This document shows, piece by piece, positions 15,894 to 24,983 of a stretch of DNA of 58,091 nt. The DNA is taken from the NCBI GenBank assembly GCA_002299555.1, contig DBOL01000055.1:1-58091 (forward strand), written 5' to 3'. The notes beneath the pieces were generated by a model. That model had not been told where the DNA came from. It saw only the letters and a program-made list of their open reading frames with translations, and did not search any database. This DNA comes from Candidatus Aminicenantes bacterium UBA647 (GTDB lineage Bacteria; Acidobacteriota; Aminicenantia; UBA2199). The translations under genes were made by a program, and so were the position numbers. Positions within the stretch are counted from its first letter, which is position 1, and each line of letters opens with the position of its first letter.

Positions 15894-17204
15894 ATGAGTG
15901 AATTTCCTATAATAATGATCGCTGGTGTGCCAAATACAGGGAAATCTACACTTTTCAACAGGATAATAGGTAAAAGGCGAGCCCTGATACATTCTGACCC
16001 CGGAATGACGAGAGATATATTCAGTGAAAAATTTAATATTGATGAAAGGACATTTATACTTCAGGATTCAGGGGGATTTTTTCCTGTAAATGATATAATA
16101 TCGACCGAAATAAACAAACGTATTTTTAAAGCAGCAGAGAAATCTAATCTAATCATATACATATTTGATGGAAGAAGAGAAATGCTTGGATATGAAAAAG
16201 ATCTTTTTCTGGAAATAAGGAAGATCAATAAGAATATAATTCCTGTTATTAACAAAGTTGATAATCAAAATAAATTTTTTCTTCCTTCATCATATTACAG
16301 CCTGAAAACAGATTTCACCTACATATCAGCAGAGCATAATTTAGGAGTTGGTGATCTGTTGGAAACCGTGGGAACTTTTTTCAAGGACCATCCTGTTTCA
16401 ACAAAGAAAAACACACTTCCGATAATGCGAATAAGCATAATGGGAAAACCGAATGTAGGGAAATCTTCAATAATCAATTATATACTTAATGATGAAATGG
16501 CAATTGTATCCCCAATCCCCGGTACAACCCGTGATTCGGTAAATTTTGAGATAAAGCGCAAAGGTGAAAAATTTATTATTGTTGATAATGCAGGAATAAG
16601 AAAGCTGCAAAAAGTCAAAGAAAGTACTGAAAGTGCAGCAGTTATAAGAGCAGAACGTGACCTTACCAATGCTGATATTGTCATATTTGTAGTTGATATT
16701 TCCAAAAAGATTGATCATAATGATCTGCTGATAGCAAAAAAGATAATCAAATCTGCCAAACCTGTAATAATAGCCTGCAATAAGTGGGATCTTGTTGAAG
16801 AAAAAAGCAAGCTTGATAAACTTTTGGGTCAACTGAAAAGAACTCTTAATTCTTTTTATTTTTCTAAATTTATTATTGTTTCAGCAAAAACAGGAAAGAG
16901 CATTTTTGATATTGTTGATATTTCTTCTGAAATAAATAAATTTACAAGCAACAGGATGTCTACTAAGAAAATCAATGAAATATTTCAATCAACTTTGACT
17001 GAAAAAAAATTCTACACAGAGAGTGGGAAGGGATTCAACCCCAAGTTTGTCTCAATTGAATCCTACAAGCCTTTCTTCCTGAAGATACGATCTAACTCAG
17101 GAAGGCTGAAAGCTGCAGATGAGACGTTTTTAAAGAAGAAACTCAGTCTTAAAATAGAAAATCCCGGAATACCGCTTTTCTTCAAAATCATTTCAAAAAA
17201 TTAA
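15894..17204 (+). CDS. der: Ribosome assembly GTPase Der (EngA)
   Basis: A 436-residue tandem GTPase needed for 50S subunit maturation. Both G domains are intact: first P-loop GVPNTGKST (residues 11-19) with DSGG and NKVD, second P-loop GKPNVGKSS (about 184) with DNAG and NKWD; a KH-like domain closes the protein. The first P-loop has Val-Pro-Asn-Thr where most homologues have Arg-Pro-Asn-Val, a mild variation. Start at the ATG with a weak AAGG site. The HAD gene overlaps its stop codon by one base, indicating translational coupling. Confidence 0.95.
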   Translation: MSEFPIIMIAGVPNTGKSTLFNRIIGKRRALIHSDPGMTRDIFSEKFNIDERTFILQDSGGFFPVNDIISTEINKRIFKAAEKSNLIIYIFDGRREMLGYEKDLFLEIRKINKNIIPVINKVDNQNKFFLPSSYYSLKTDFTYISAEHNLGVGDLLETVGTFFKDHPVSTKKNTLPIMRISIMGKPNVGKSSIINYILNDEMAIVSPIPGTTRDSVNFEIKRKGEKFIIVDNAGIRKLQKVKESTESAAVIRAERDLTNADIVIFVVDISKKIDHNDLLIAKKIIKSAKPVIIACNKWDLVEEKSKLDKLLGQLKRTLNSFYFSKFIIVSAKTGKSIFDIVDISSEINKFTSNRMSTKKINEIFQSTLTEKKFYTESGKGFNPKFVSIESYKPFFLKIRSNSGRLKAADETFLKKKLSLKIENPGIPLFFKIISKN

Positions 17205-17791
17205 TGGATCCTGACAAAACAATTGATCTGGTCATCCTGGATATGGATGGAACCCTTTTTACAAGTAATGTTGATTGGAGCTCTGTTAAGAAAAAACTGA
17301 ATGTTCATAACTCCAGCATACTTGAGAAAATTTATAACGAGACGCCGTTTGATAAAGAGGGGCTTAAGTACCTGGAAGCGATAGAAGAAAAGAGTACTTC
17401 AGAGGCAAAAAGGATCGCGGGTTCAACGGAGTTCATTGAAAAGATCAGGAAAAGAGGTATAAAGATATCCCTTGTAACTAATAATTCAAGGAAAAATACC
17501 GATTACCTTTTAAATAAGTTCAATTTATCCTTTGATCTGATCATCACAAGAGATGAAAAAATGTGGAAACCGGCTCCAACAGCATTTCGGTTCTCAATGA
17601 AAAAATTTAAAGCTGAGCCTGAAAATACAATTTCAATAGGTGATAGTGATCTTGACATTGCAGCTTCTGTAAAGTCTGATATATATGACATTTTCATAAT
17701 TAAGGACTCTAACATCAAGGGAGTTTATACTGAAAAAATCAAATATTTCAAGGACTTCCACGAACTTTCCCTAATGATATTTGGAGCTTAA
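17204..17791 (+). CDS. HAD-superfamily hydrolase (phosphatase)
   Basis: A 195-residue haloacid-dehalogenase-type phosphatase. Motif I is LDMDGTLF near residue 13, motif II SLVTNNS, motif III the lysine region around EKMWKPAP, motif IV IGDSDLDI. A small helical cap lies between motifs I and II, as in phosphoglycolate-phosphatase-like subfamily I members. Substrate unknown. The start codon overlaps der's stop (TAATG). It ends the operon; the next genes are under a separate promoter. Confidence 0.85.
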   Translation: MDPDKTIDLVILDMDGTLFTSNVDWSSVKKKLNVHNSSILEKIYNETPFDKEGLKYLEAIEEKSTSEAKRIAGSTEFIEKIRKRGIKISLVTNNSRKNTDYLLNKFNLSFDLIITRDEKMWKPAPTAFRFSMKKFKAEPENTISIGDSDLDIAASVKSDIYDIFIIKDSNIKGVYTEKIKYFKDFHELSLMIFGA

Positions 17792-17796
17792 ACAAA

Positions 17797-17822
17797 AACT
17801 ATGTCGACATGTCGACATAGTT
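17797..17822. promoter_or_regulatory. 26-bp perfect palindrome upstream of parAB
   Basis: A perfect inverted repeat centred on CATG, built from two overlapping copies of ATGTCGACAT and flanked by AACT/AGTT. It ends 1 nt before the parA -35 hexamer. No T-run follows, so it does not look like a terminator. It differs from the usual parS consensus. Confidence 0.6.
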
Positions 17823-17823
17823 C

Positions 17824-17852
17824 TTGACAAACCAAAATATATTATTTAGTAT
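17824..17852 (+). promoter_or_regulatory. Promoter of parAB
   Basis: TTGACA at 17824-17829, a 17-nt spacer and TAGTAT at 17847-17852. It abuts the palindrome 17797-17822, so a protein bound there would contact polymerase. Confidence 0.6.
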
Positions 17853-17874
17853 CATATTCTTAAAGGAGTATAAA

Positions 17875-18630
17875 GTGATAATAACAATCGCAAATCAGAA
17901 AGGGGGTGTGGGCAAAACCACTACTTCCATCAATTTGTCAGCAGCATTGGCTTTCCTGGGATATAAAACATTACTTATAGATCTTGACCCTCAAGCTAAC
18001 TCAACAGTTACTTTTATAGATCATGGAAGTATTGAAAATTCCGCATATGATCTGCTTGAGAACAGTGAGTTGGGATTTGAGGAGGTTGTTAAACCAACCT
18101 CGGTAATAAACCTGTCAATAATTCCTGCAGATATCTCAATGGCAAAACTAGAATCAAAGCTGATCGGTGAAATAGACAGCCATTTCAGACTGAAAGACAG
18201 ACTGGATACTTTCAAATTCAAATACGATTTCATCGTAATAGACACGCCTCCCACACTGGGATTGATAACAATCAACTCTTTTGTTGCCGCTACACATCTG
18301 CTGATACCAATTCAAAGTTCCTATTTTGCACTTGAAGGGACTGACGACCTTCTTGAAACCTTTGAAAAAGTAAGAATAAGGAGCAACCCGAATCTTTCAT
18401 TACTTGGAGTTCTGATAACCATGCATGACAAGAGGGTTGTAATAGCACAGGACAGCGAAAAGCATATCAAAAAATTATTCGGAGACAAAGTATTTAAAAC
18501 CAAAATATCAAGGAGCGTAAGGCTGGAAGAGAGTCCTGCCTATAAAGAATCGATCTTTACTTTTGCTCCCAATTCCAAAGGTGCATCTCAATACAAAAAA
18601 CTCGCCGAGGAGATAGTTAAAAATGACTAA
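17875..18630 (+). CDS. parA: Chromosome-partitioning ATPase ParA (Soj)
   Basis: A 251-residue deviant Walker ATPase. Seen: the P-loop KGGVGKTTTS near the N-terminus with its signature lysine, LIDLDPQANST (A' motif) and FIVIDTPPTLG (Walker B). It binds DNA non-specifically and moves ParB-parS complexes. The GTG start has AAGGAG 6 nt upstream; a longer frame starting at 17824 would begin inside the promoter and is rejected. It lacks an N-terminal winged helix, so it is of the chromosomal (Soj) type rather than plasmid P1 type. It overlaps parB by 8 nt. Confidence 0.93.
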   Translation: MIITIANQKGGVGKTTTSINLSAALAFLGYKTLLIDLDPQANSTVTFIDHGSIENSAYDLLENSELGFEEVVKPTSVINLSIIPADISMAKLESKLIGEIDSHFRLKDRLDTFKFKYDFIVIDTPPTLGLITINSFVAATHLLIPIQSSYFALEGTDDLLETFEKVRIRSNPNLSLLGVLITMHDKRVVIAQDSEKHIKKLFGDKVFKTKISRSVRLEESPAYKESIFTFAPNSKGASQYKKLAEEIVKND

Positions 18631-19477
18631 AAAAGTAGGTTTACCGGACTTTGTTAAGTCAAGGCACGATAATCATTTCGTCGAAGAAATATCTTCCAGG
18701 ACAAGAACGTCTATCATTAGAAAGATTCCCGTAGAGAGAATTGTTCCAAACCTTATGCAGCCCAGGAAGGATTTTGGCAACATTGACGAACTTGCAAGAT
18801 CAATAGGGGAGAAGGGCATTCTGGAACCGATACTGGTAAGAGCAAAAGATGGCAAATTTGAGATCATTGCAGGAGAGAGGCGTTTCAGAGCTGCTAAACT
18901 AGCCGGTCTAAGAGAAATTCCATCCATAGAATTTGAAATTCCTGATAATGAAGCTCTCGAGTTATCTATAATAGAGAATATTCAAAGGAAGGACCTTAAT
19001 GTTTATGAACAGGCTTATTCACTGAAATCACTATCAGATATATACGGCTATACTCATGAGGAGATAGCGAAAAAGTTGGGGAAATCAAGGGTTACAATTT
19101 CAGAGCTTCTTCGGATAACCGATCTTCCACCGGATATAATTCAGAAATGTCAGCAATTAAAAATTGAATCTAAAACATTCCTTATAGAGTTGGCAAAAGT
19201 AGAAGATAAAAGTGAAATGTTTGAAATACTTGAAAAATACAAAGAAAAGCCATTCTCCAGAGATGAAATAAAAGAAAGAAGAAAGATGGCCAAATTACCT
19301 ACGCAAAAAACAAAACACAATGAATTCAAGTTCAAGTTCACATCACCGGACAAAAAAGTTAAACTTAATTTCAATATCAGGTCTGAAGAAAATGAAGGGA
19401 ACAAAAAAGAGGTACTGATCTCAGTGCTGAATAATCTTATAAAGGAAATACAAAAAGGCAATATTAAGGATTTGTGA
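18623..19477 (+). CDS. parB: Chromosome-partitioning protein ParB (Spo0J)
   Basis: A 284-residue CTPase/DNA-binding protein. N-terminal segment 1-40 includes a ParA-contact-like basic stretch; the ParB/Srx nucleotide domain shows PNLMQPRKDF, LVRAKDGKFEIIAGERRFRAAKLAG and LSIIENIQRKDLNVYEQA; then a helix-turn-helix (HEEIAKKLGKSRVTISELLR) that reads parS, and a C-terminal dimerisation tail. It binds CTP and slides from parS as a clamp. Translation is coupled to parA. A parS site of the usual sequence was not seen nearby. Confidence 0.93.
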   Translation: MTKKVGLPDFVKSRHDNHFVEEISSRTRTSIIRKIPVERIVPNLMQPRKDFGNIDELARSIGEKGILEPILVRAKDGKFEIIAGERRFRAAKLAGLREIPSIEFEIPDNEALELSIIENIQRKDLNVYEQAYSLKSLSDIYGYTHEEIAKKLGKSRVTISELLRITDLPPDIIQKCQQLKIESKTFLIELAKVEDKSEMFEILEKYKEKPFSRDEIKERRKMAKLPTQKTKHNEFKFKFTSPDKKVKLNFNIRSEENEGNKKEVLISVLNNLIKEIQKGNIKDL

Positions 19478-19555
19478 TAAAAAACTAACGCAAGTTTACA
19501 TAATATATCTTATCCGAACCAAAACATGTTACTTAACAGCTCAATTGTAAAATCC

Positions 19556-19759
19556 TTACCTGGCATTTTTGGATCTTTTAAGTAACCTGTTGGGAAGAGT
19601 TATTATGGATTTAAGAAGGTCAAATACCGCTCCTACCGCAAATCCGAAAATTCTGAGCGGTAACAACAATATCCATATGATCGGATACAATATCAATGCA
19701 AGTAGAGCTAACGGCCAACTGAAATAGAACAATATCATCCACAGTAAAAATCCTTTCAT
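19556..19759 (-). CDS. Small membrane protein, unknown
   Basis: A 67-residue protein with two hydrophobic segments (about 3-25 and 28-45) and a basic C-terminal tail (LLKRSKNAR). The ATG at 19759 has AAAGGAGA upstream; a possible start nine codons earlier lacks one. No family recognised. It lies between parB (convergent) and the surface-polymer genes, without a clear link to either. Confidence 0.65.
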   Translation of the reverse strand: MKGFLLWMILFYFSWPLALLALILYPIIWILLLPLRIFGFAVGAVFDLLKSIITLPNRLLKRSKNAR

Positions 19760-19868
19760 TTTTTCTCCTTTAATATTTATACTCATATTCGAACATATTA
19801 GTTCTTATATGATTATTTTTCTATTGTCCCCTATCGAATATAAAATATTATATATAACTATTACCAGA

Positions 19869-22442
19869 TTATAAAATATTGTTTATTAAGTGACCTTCCT
19901 TAAAAATAATTTTAAATCCTTTAAAAGTCCGATCTGGTTTCAGGGAAAGATATTGATCATCATCAGATAAATATGAGAATAAAACCGGGAAGATATCTTG
20001 ATTTAAAACTAAATTTTGGTCAAATTTGGACGCTTTTTCTTTGTCCGGCCATCTTATTGCGATCATCGTACCAATTCTATCCCATATAAGATCAGTTGTA
20101 ATATCTTCTCTATTCCAGTTCTTAAGCCCGGTACCATCACCGGTTAGTTGCGGACCGTGATCTCCTATCGCAATAATTATCGCTTGTGGATCATTTTTAG
20201 TGATATTCTCAAAATCCTCTTGCATAAGTTTGTAACTCATTTTTAATCTTTCCATCCACCTTCTTTTTTCTCTTTCATTAATACTACCTGAATTTCCCGT
20301 ATGTCCGGGAAAATTTATATGATTTACAACAAACTTTTTTTCACCATCCTTTAGAGTCAATTCTCTTTTCTTAGCCTGAATTCTCTCAATTGTATGATCA
20401 CCAACAATACCTTCGGTGTCAAATTTCAACTCACCCTGGAAAATTCCTCTCAATAAAACAATGAAAAAATCTAACTCAGAAATTATTTTTTTCTCCTTAG
20501 ATGGATAATACTCTTCAACGAGTTTTCTTGTATTGTCATTTATACTCCCCGTCAAATAATTATTCAATATTTTATATGTTTTATAACCATTACTGTTAAA
20601 TACTCTATTAACTTTTGAATTTCCAGCATATATATCTCTAAGATGTGAAGATGAAAATAAATTTGCATTTGATATGCTTAAAACCCCTCCCATACTTTCC
20701 AGACTAGTGCTCCCTAATGAATATGTATCCTTATACCATTTAAAACCAAACTTAGTAAAAAGAGATTTTATTGTATTAGTTTCGATATTTAAAATATCAT
20801 AGGTTCTTTCATTCATGCTCCCATCATAAACAAGCAAATAAATGCTATTACTACCAGAAAAAGATATTTCAAGTTTATTGTTTGATGATACTTCAATGCT
20901 TTTATTTAAAGTTTCTGATGGAATAAAAATCAAACTTATTGAAAGAACAATGATTAAAGAAAGCCCGAAAATCCTTACTACATTAAATTGCTTTTTGGTT
21001 TTAATTTTTATCGTGAGAAAAAAAGTTGCCAGTAAGATTAACGAAAAATCAATGAAATTTGTGTTATTCCCAGCGTAATAAGCACGAATAATTGGCAATG
21101 AAGTTAACAGAAAAGCGAACAATGATGCAATCATTGCAACTCTTATATTTAGGAATTGTCCATTCGCGATGTATCGAACAAAAGAATATACAATTAATGC
21201 AAATATGGCAAAAATTGCAAAAAATATCAAATAAAATACTCCGGATAAATAATCAGGATTCATCCGTGCCAAATAAATTGCAGGACTTAAGGAAAACATA
21301 AAAACTACAGAAATTGCGGATTTATAATTTATATTTTTTACTGAGTTAATTGATTTATGCTTTGAAGAAATAAGTCCAGTGAAGAAATATACCCATGCTG
21401 TTACATATAAATAATATTTTAGATATATGGTCCTGTCATAGTAATAATTTTTCAGGCAAAACATAATGATTAAGGGTAGTATTAGAACCAACAAATAGAT
21501 TAAAGTGGTAATGGTTTGCTTACTGGTATGATTTTCAATAACGGTAATAGCACTTAAAATTAAAAACGAGATAGTAATAAACAAAAAAAAGTACAAGTTA
21601 CTCGGCATAAGAATTAAAGACATCCCAGTTAATTCTATTGAAAAAATAACATATAGTACCAATAGTGCAAAATAGATTCTTAATAATCCCCGGACTTTTT
21701 TCTTGCTGATAAAATTTATAACTTTATTGTAGTTGTACTTTATTGAAAGAGTATTCTGGTAGTTATAGTTAATTGATTTATTATAATTTAACCTCAGATA
21801 AATTGCGCCTAAAGCAAAAATAATGTTATTGACAGTCCAGTAAATTAACAATGCTGAAGAAGATTTGTAAAGTAATACGAATAAAAATAATGCTATAACA
21901 ATTGATTGATTCCTGGATTTTTTATTAATTTTCGGAATTAAGAATGCAGAGCAAATATTAATAGTAGTCATTAATACAGGTAATAATGATATTGAAAAAC
22001 TGATTATCCCTGAGTGTGATAGTAACAGGTCCGGACGGGACAGATCTTTAATTCCAAGGAAACTAATCCCTTTGAATGCTTCATAATTGTTTAAAATGTA
22101 ATAGGCTGCAAAAAGAAATGGGAGCTGAATAAATATAGGAATTGCTGCCCGTAAAGCCAAAATCGGATGGTAGCTATATCTTTTATACAAATTACTAATT
22201 CTTTGGTGTTTTTCAACTCCGGTTGTTTCTTTATTTATCTTATCAATTTGAGGTTGCAAAACAGCTTGTATTTGTATTTCTCTTTCAGGGAATTTTTTAA
22301 AAAAACTTTTTAAAGAAAACATTAAAATACTTGTAATGATTGATAAGAGAATTAAAGAAGTGCCAAAATTATTTGTTGATGTGTAGAGAAAATTGTAAAG
22401 ATTCTCAATTATTAAAATAAATGGATATAAAATTTTATTCAT
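19869..22442 (-). CDS. YidC/Oxa1-like membrane domain fused to sulfatase-type phosphotransferase/hydrolase
   Basis: An 857-residue fusion. Residues 1-220 align with the YidC/Oxa1 core (LQPQIDKINKE at 62-72, IPIFIQLPFLFAAYYIL at 101-117). Residues 250-510 are about eight further membrane helices. Residues 530-857 form a periplasmic alkaline-phosphatase/sulfatase-fold domain: metal Asp540 (LLVYDGS), a candidate nucleophile in GSTSLES at Thr579/Ser580, H708/H714 and metal D761-H762 in IGDHGP. LtaS and OpgB, which transfer phosphoglycerol, share that fold. The YidC groove arginine appears replaced by Ser38. The start overlaps the glycerophosphotransferase gene by 8 nt, so the two act together, probably in decorating a surface glycan or lipid. 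Confidence 0.75.
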   Translation of the reverse strand: MNKILYPFILIIENLYNFLYTSTNNFGTSLILLSIITSILMFSLKSFFKKFPEREIQIQAVLQPQIDKINKETTGVEKHQRISNLYKRYSYHPILALRAAIPIFIQLPFLFAAYYILNNYEAFKGISFLGIKDLSRPDLLLSHSGIISFSISLLPVLMTTINICSAFLIPKINKKSRNQSIVIALFLFVLLYKSSSALLIYWTVNNIIFALGAIYLRLNYNKSINYNYQNTLSIKYNYNKVINFISKKKVRGLLRIYFALLVLYVIFSIELTGMSLILMPSNLYFFLFITISFLILSAITVIENHTSKQTITTLIYLLVLILPLIIMFCLKNYYYDRTIYLKYYLYVTAWVYFFTGLISSKHKSINSVKNINYKSAISVVFMFSLSPAIYLARMNPDYLSGVFYLIFFAIFAIFALIVYSFVRYIANGQFLNIRVAMIASLFAFLLTSLPIIRAYYAGNNTNFIDFSLILLATFFLTIKIKTKKQFNVVRIFGLSLIIVLSISLIFIPSETLNKSIEVSSNNKLEISFSGSNSIYLLVYDGSMNERTYDILNIETNTIKSLFTKFGFKWYKDTYSLGSTSLESMGGVLSISNANLFSSSHLRDIYAGNSKVNRVFNSNGYKTYKILNNYLTGSINDNTRKLVEEYYPSKEKKIISELDFFIVLLRGIFQGELKFDTEGIVGDHTIERIQAKKRELTLKDGEKKFVVNHINFPGHTGNSGSINEREKRRWMERLKMSYKLMQEDFENITKNDPQAIIIAIGDHGPQLTGDGTGLKNWNREDITTDLIWDRIGTMIAIRWPDKEKASKFDQNLVLNQDIFPVLFSYLSDDDQYLSLKPDRTFKGFKIIFKEGHLINNIL

Positions 22443-23694
22443 AATTCTCTTTGAATTTAAGTTGCTGTACTATGGCTGCGGCAGAACACCCGTAGTTTGA
22501 AACAATTGAATCTCTAAGGTTTTTCATGCGTACTACATCAAATTCATTATTTATCTTCAAAATATACTTTTCAATATCTATTAATTCTTCTGAATTTAAA
22601 ACATATCCAATTTCCCTTCCGGCTTCATCTATCAAAATTGAAGATATATCATCTCTCTCGTAACCTGGCATTGCACTTAGAGGTATTTTTAAAGTAATTA
22701 CTGGTTTACAATAAATAAAGGCATAGTCATATCTAAGTGAAGAAGTATCAGAAATCAACAAATCAGCAATACTCATTGATGGATTCGGGTCAATGGCTTC
22801 ATCCCAGCAAATATTCGGAATGTTCTTTAACTCTCTTTTATACTTTTCAATCAGTGATTTTTCTGATTTTAGTGATTGAGGATGAGGCCTGAAGATTATA
22901 TTTACATCTCCTTTAGCAAGCTTTTTTATAAAGCCTGTACCATAATAATTCAATAATCCTTTCTTTCCCCAAGATGAACCAATTAAAATTGTTTTATTTG
23001 GATTTTCATTTCTTGAGCTTACCTTCCCTTTCAAAAGTTCATCTAGATAAGGTAATCCTAATGGAGTCAATTTTTTAGTTTTAATACCCCGCTTTTCCTC
23101 AATTTCTCTAATTGCTTTTTTCTGAAAATCCCCTGCCATATAAACTTCATCGTAAAAATCCAGGGAATGTTTTTTATATATTGAAATATCGCTTACCGAG
23201 TGAAAAAAATGGATCATTCTTTTTATATTTTTTGGTCTGGGGAGATAACCTTCTGCTCCAATATTTGGTGTGGTTGTTAAAAGTATATCTCCTTTTATTG
23301 CCATAAATTTTGCTCTTGAGGATATGCCATACCTGAGAAATTTTGAGTTAATAAATTCATTTTCTATGAGCAATGCCGGATCTTCAATATCTATCGAATA
23401 GTAATAAAAAACAATCTTTGATTTTATCAATTCATCTATTATCGCTCTATAGGAATTCCAATATTGTTTGCCTTCACTAAAAATAGAAATACTTATCTGA
23501 TTCTTTCTTTTCTTTTTTTCTTTCAACTCTTTTTTGTTTTTTCGGATCAATCTTATAATCAATTCCTTCATTCCATAACCTATGGCAACAAATCCTGATA
23601 TAACAATATTTATTAGAGCAGTTCCGGTTCCCGGATCTAAATATGCATAAAGTACACCCGATAAAAGGAAAAGTAATAGAGTAAAAACCAACAT
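22435..23694 (-). CDS. CDP-glycerol glycerophosphotransferase-like enzyme, membrane-anchored
   Basis: A 419-residue protein with an N-terminal membrane region carrying YLDPGTGT (18-25) and a hydrophobic helix to about 42, then a basic linker and a GT-B-type TagB/TagF-like domain. Family marks: HFFHSVSD with H165, RPHP at 269-272 and ISDTSSLRYDYAF (314-326), which bind the CDP-glycerol phosphates in TagF. Such enzymes add glycerol- or ribitol-phosphate to teichoic acids or to capsules and O-antigens in diderms. No tagD-like CDP-glycerol synthase is in the window. The donor could be another CDP-polyol. Confidence 0.78.
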   Translation of the reverse strand: MLVFTLLLFLLSGVLYAYLDPGTGTALINIVISGFVAIGYGMKELIIRLIRKNKKELKEKKKRKNQISISIFSEGKQYWNSYRAIIDELIKSKIVFYYYSIDIEDPALLIENEFINSKFLRYGISSRAKFMAIKGDILLTTTPNIGAEGYLPRPKNIKRMIHFFHSVSDISIYKKHSLDFYDEVYMAGDFQKKAIREIEEKRGIKTKKLTPLGLPYLDELLKGKVSSRNENPNKTILIGSSWGKKGLLNYYGTGFIKKLAKGDVNIIFRPHPQSLKSEKSLIEKYKRELKNIPNICWDEAIDPNPSMSIADLLISDTSSLRYDYAFIYCKPVITLKIPLSAMPGYERDDISSILIDEAGREIGYVLNSEELIDIEKYILKINNEFDVVRMKNLRDSIVSNYGCSAAAIVQQLKFKENYE

Positions 23695-24007
23695 TAAAAC
23701 CCACTTTTAGTAAGATAAATTTCAAACATAGGATTGATGCAAATATGAGAAGTTTTAATACCGGGAATTAAGCAATTGATGAAAAATATCAATTATTGTT
23801 TCCCGTTGCATCAGCAGCCAGACCCGGATAAAGATGGTTTTTATTGTCTTTCGTAAGCGTCAAAAACACTCCTTTTCTAATTTTAATTAATTGAAATTAC
23901 TTTTTCAAGTCAGATTTGTGAACATTCATGGGAAGCATGTCAGCAGAATATATTTATACAACAATACTGCAAGAGAATTGTTTGCACACCTTTAATTATT
24001 TCTTTGT
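23695..24007. other. 313-nt intergenic region with one imperfect hairpin
   Basis: No gene or convincing promoter seen. At 23763-23804 GGGAA pairs with TTCCC around an inner stem AATTGAT (23774-23780) / ATCAATT (23788-23794). Neither strand has a T-run next to it, so it is not an obvious terminator. Confidence 0.4.
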
Positions 24008-24973
24008 CTATTTAATTCCAAATATTTCCTTTAATGGATTTAAGAAATTGTCTATTCTGAATTTTTTTATAAGAAATTCAAATGCGGTTTGCGATGTTTC
24101 ACCCCTATACATCTCATCTTCTTTATTCTGAAGTTTATAGATAGTTATTAAGTTTTCGCTGCTTCCCGTAAGTTTAATAGAGAAAAGCTGCTCTGATGCT
24201 TTCAGTTCATTTCTATCATAAACATACTCGTCACATGATAAGTTCGAAATGGTATTAAGTATAGAGTTTACTTTGGAGTTCTCTATTGGTGTTTTATTGA
24301 ATACCCACTCTGTTTCAGATTCCATTCCATTACTATTTCCTGCGCCACCTTCAACTCTTTTTTTAACCGGGGTAATGGATTTATTCAACACATATTCTTT
24401 TCCATCTATATTTAATATTATCTGTTTTATTTTATCTTTTTCAATCAGGAATACTTTCTTGTATCTCAGATCATCAATTGATTTATCAAGTTCTTTATTA
24501 ATCGATCCTGTTGCATGATAAATCCTCTCATCGCCTTTGATCTTAACATTGGTATGATCATACGTAGAAGCTACTTTGCCGGCATCAAATTCTCTAACCA
24601 TTTCTTTTCCGGTGAACACCTTTACGTTTATTTTTCTGGGATCATCAAGTTCATATTTATAATAATTGCCTGATTTAGAAACAAGGGTCGTTAATTTAAG
24701 ATTACAAACAATATTTTTTATTTTATCTATCTTAAAATCATCTGTTTTAAAACCTTCCTCCCCTACTACCCATCCGCCTTTCCTATTCTCCAGATCAACT
24801 ACCCTTTCACCTTTTGAAATTGAAATTTTTGTTATTGTGTTTGTTTTTATATTTACCAATTCAGGTACTTTGTAATGAACTCTGTCAGTTTTCTTGAAAA
24901 GGATATAAGCAAAAGACAAAACAATTACAATACTAATTATAATGATCTCAAAGTTAATTTTTTTTTTACCCAT
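24008..24973 (-). CDS. DUF4340-type periplasmic protein of a Gld-like ABC system
   Basis: A 321-residue protein with a signal anchor (about 6-25), then repeated beta-rich modules typical of DUF4340: ITKISISKGERVVDLENRKGGWVV, YYKYELDDPRKINVKVFTG and IYHATGSI, each around a short W or Y turn. It is the last gene of the four-gene exporter operon, 10 nt after the GldG-like gene, an arrangement recurrent in many phyla. The role is unknown; it is presumably a periplasmic partner of the GldG-like subunit. The ATG at 24973 has AGGAGA; an upstream start 13 codons earlier does not. Confidence 0.8.
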   Translation of the reverse strand: MGKKKINFEIIIISIVIVLSFAYILFKKTDRVHYKVPELVNIKTNTITKISISKGERVVDLENRKGGWVVGEEGFKTDDFKIDKIKNIVCNLKLTTLVSKSGNYYKYELDDPRKINVKVFTGKEMVREFDAGKVASTYDHTNVKIKGDERIYHATGSINKELDKSIDDLRYKKVFLIEKDKIKQIILNIDGKEYVLNKSITPVKKRVEGGAGNSNGMESETEWVFNKTPIENSKVNSILNTISNLSCDEYVYDRNELKASEQLFSIKLTGSSENLITIYKLQNKEDEMYRGETSQTAFEFLIKKFRIDNFLNPLKEIFGIK

Positions 24974-24983
24974 TTTTATCTCC

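Noticed and set aside
17797..17822. Palindrome read as a rho-independent terminator of the der/HAD operon
   Set aside because: No T-run follows; the sequence continues directly into TTGACA. An operator fits better.
17797..17822. Palindrome as classical parS
   Set aside because: It lacks the TGTTTCACGTGAAACA-type core; only the palindromic form is shared.
23763..23804. Hairpin as a terminator after the DUF4340 operon or before the glycerophosphotransferase
   Set aside because: No T-run on either strand next to the stem.
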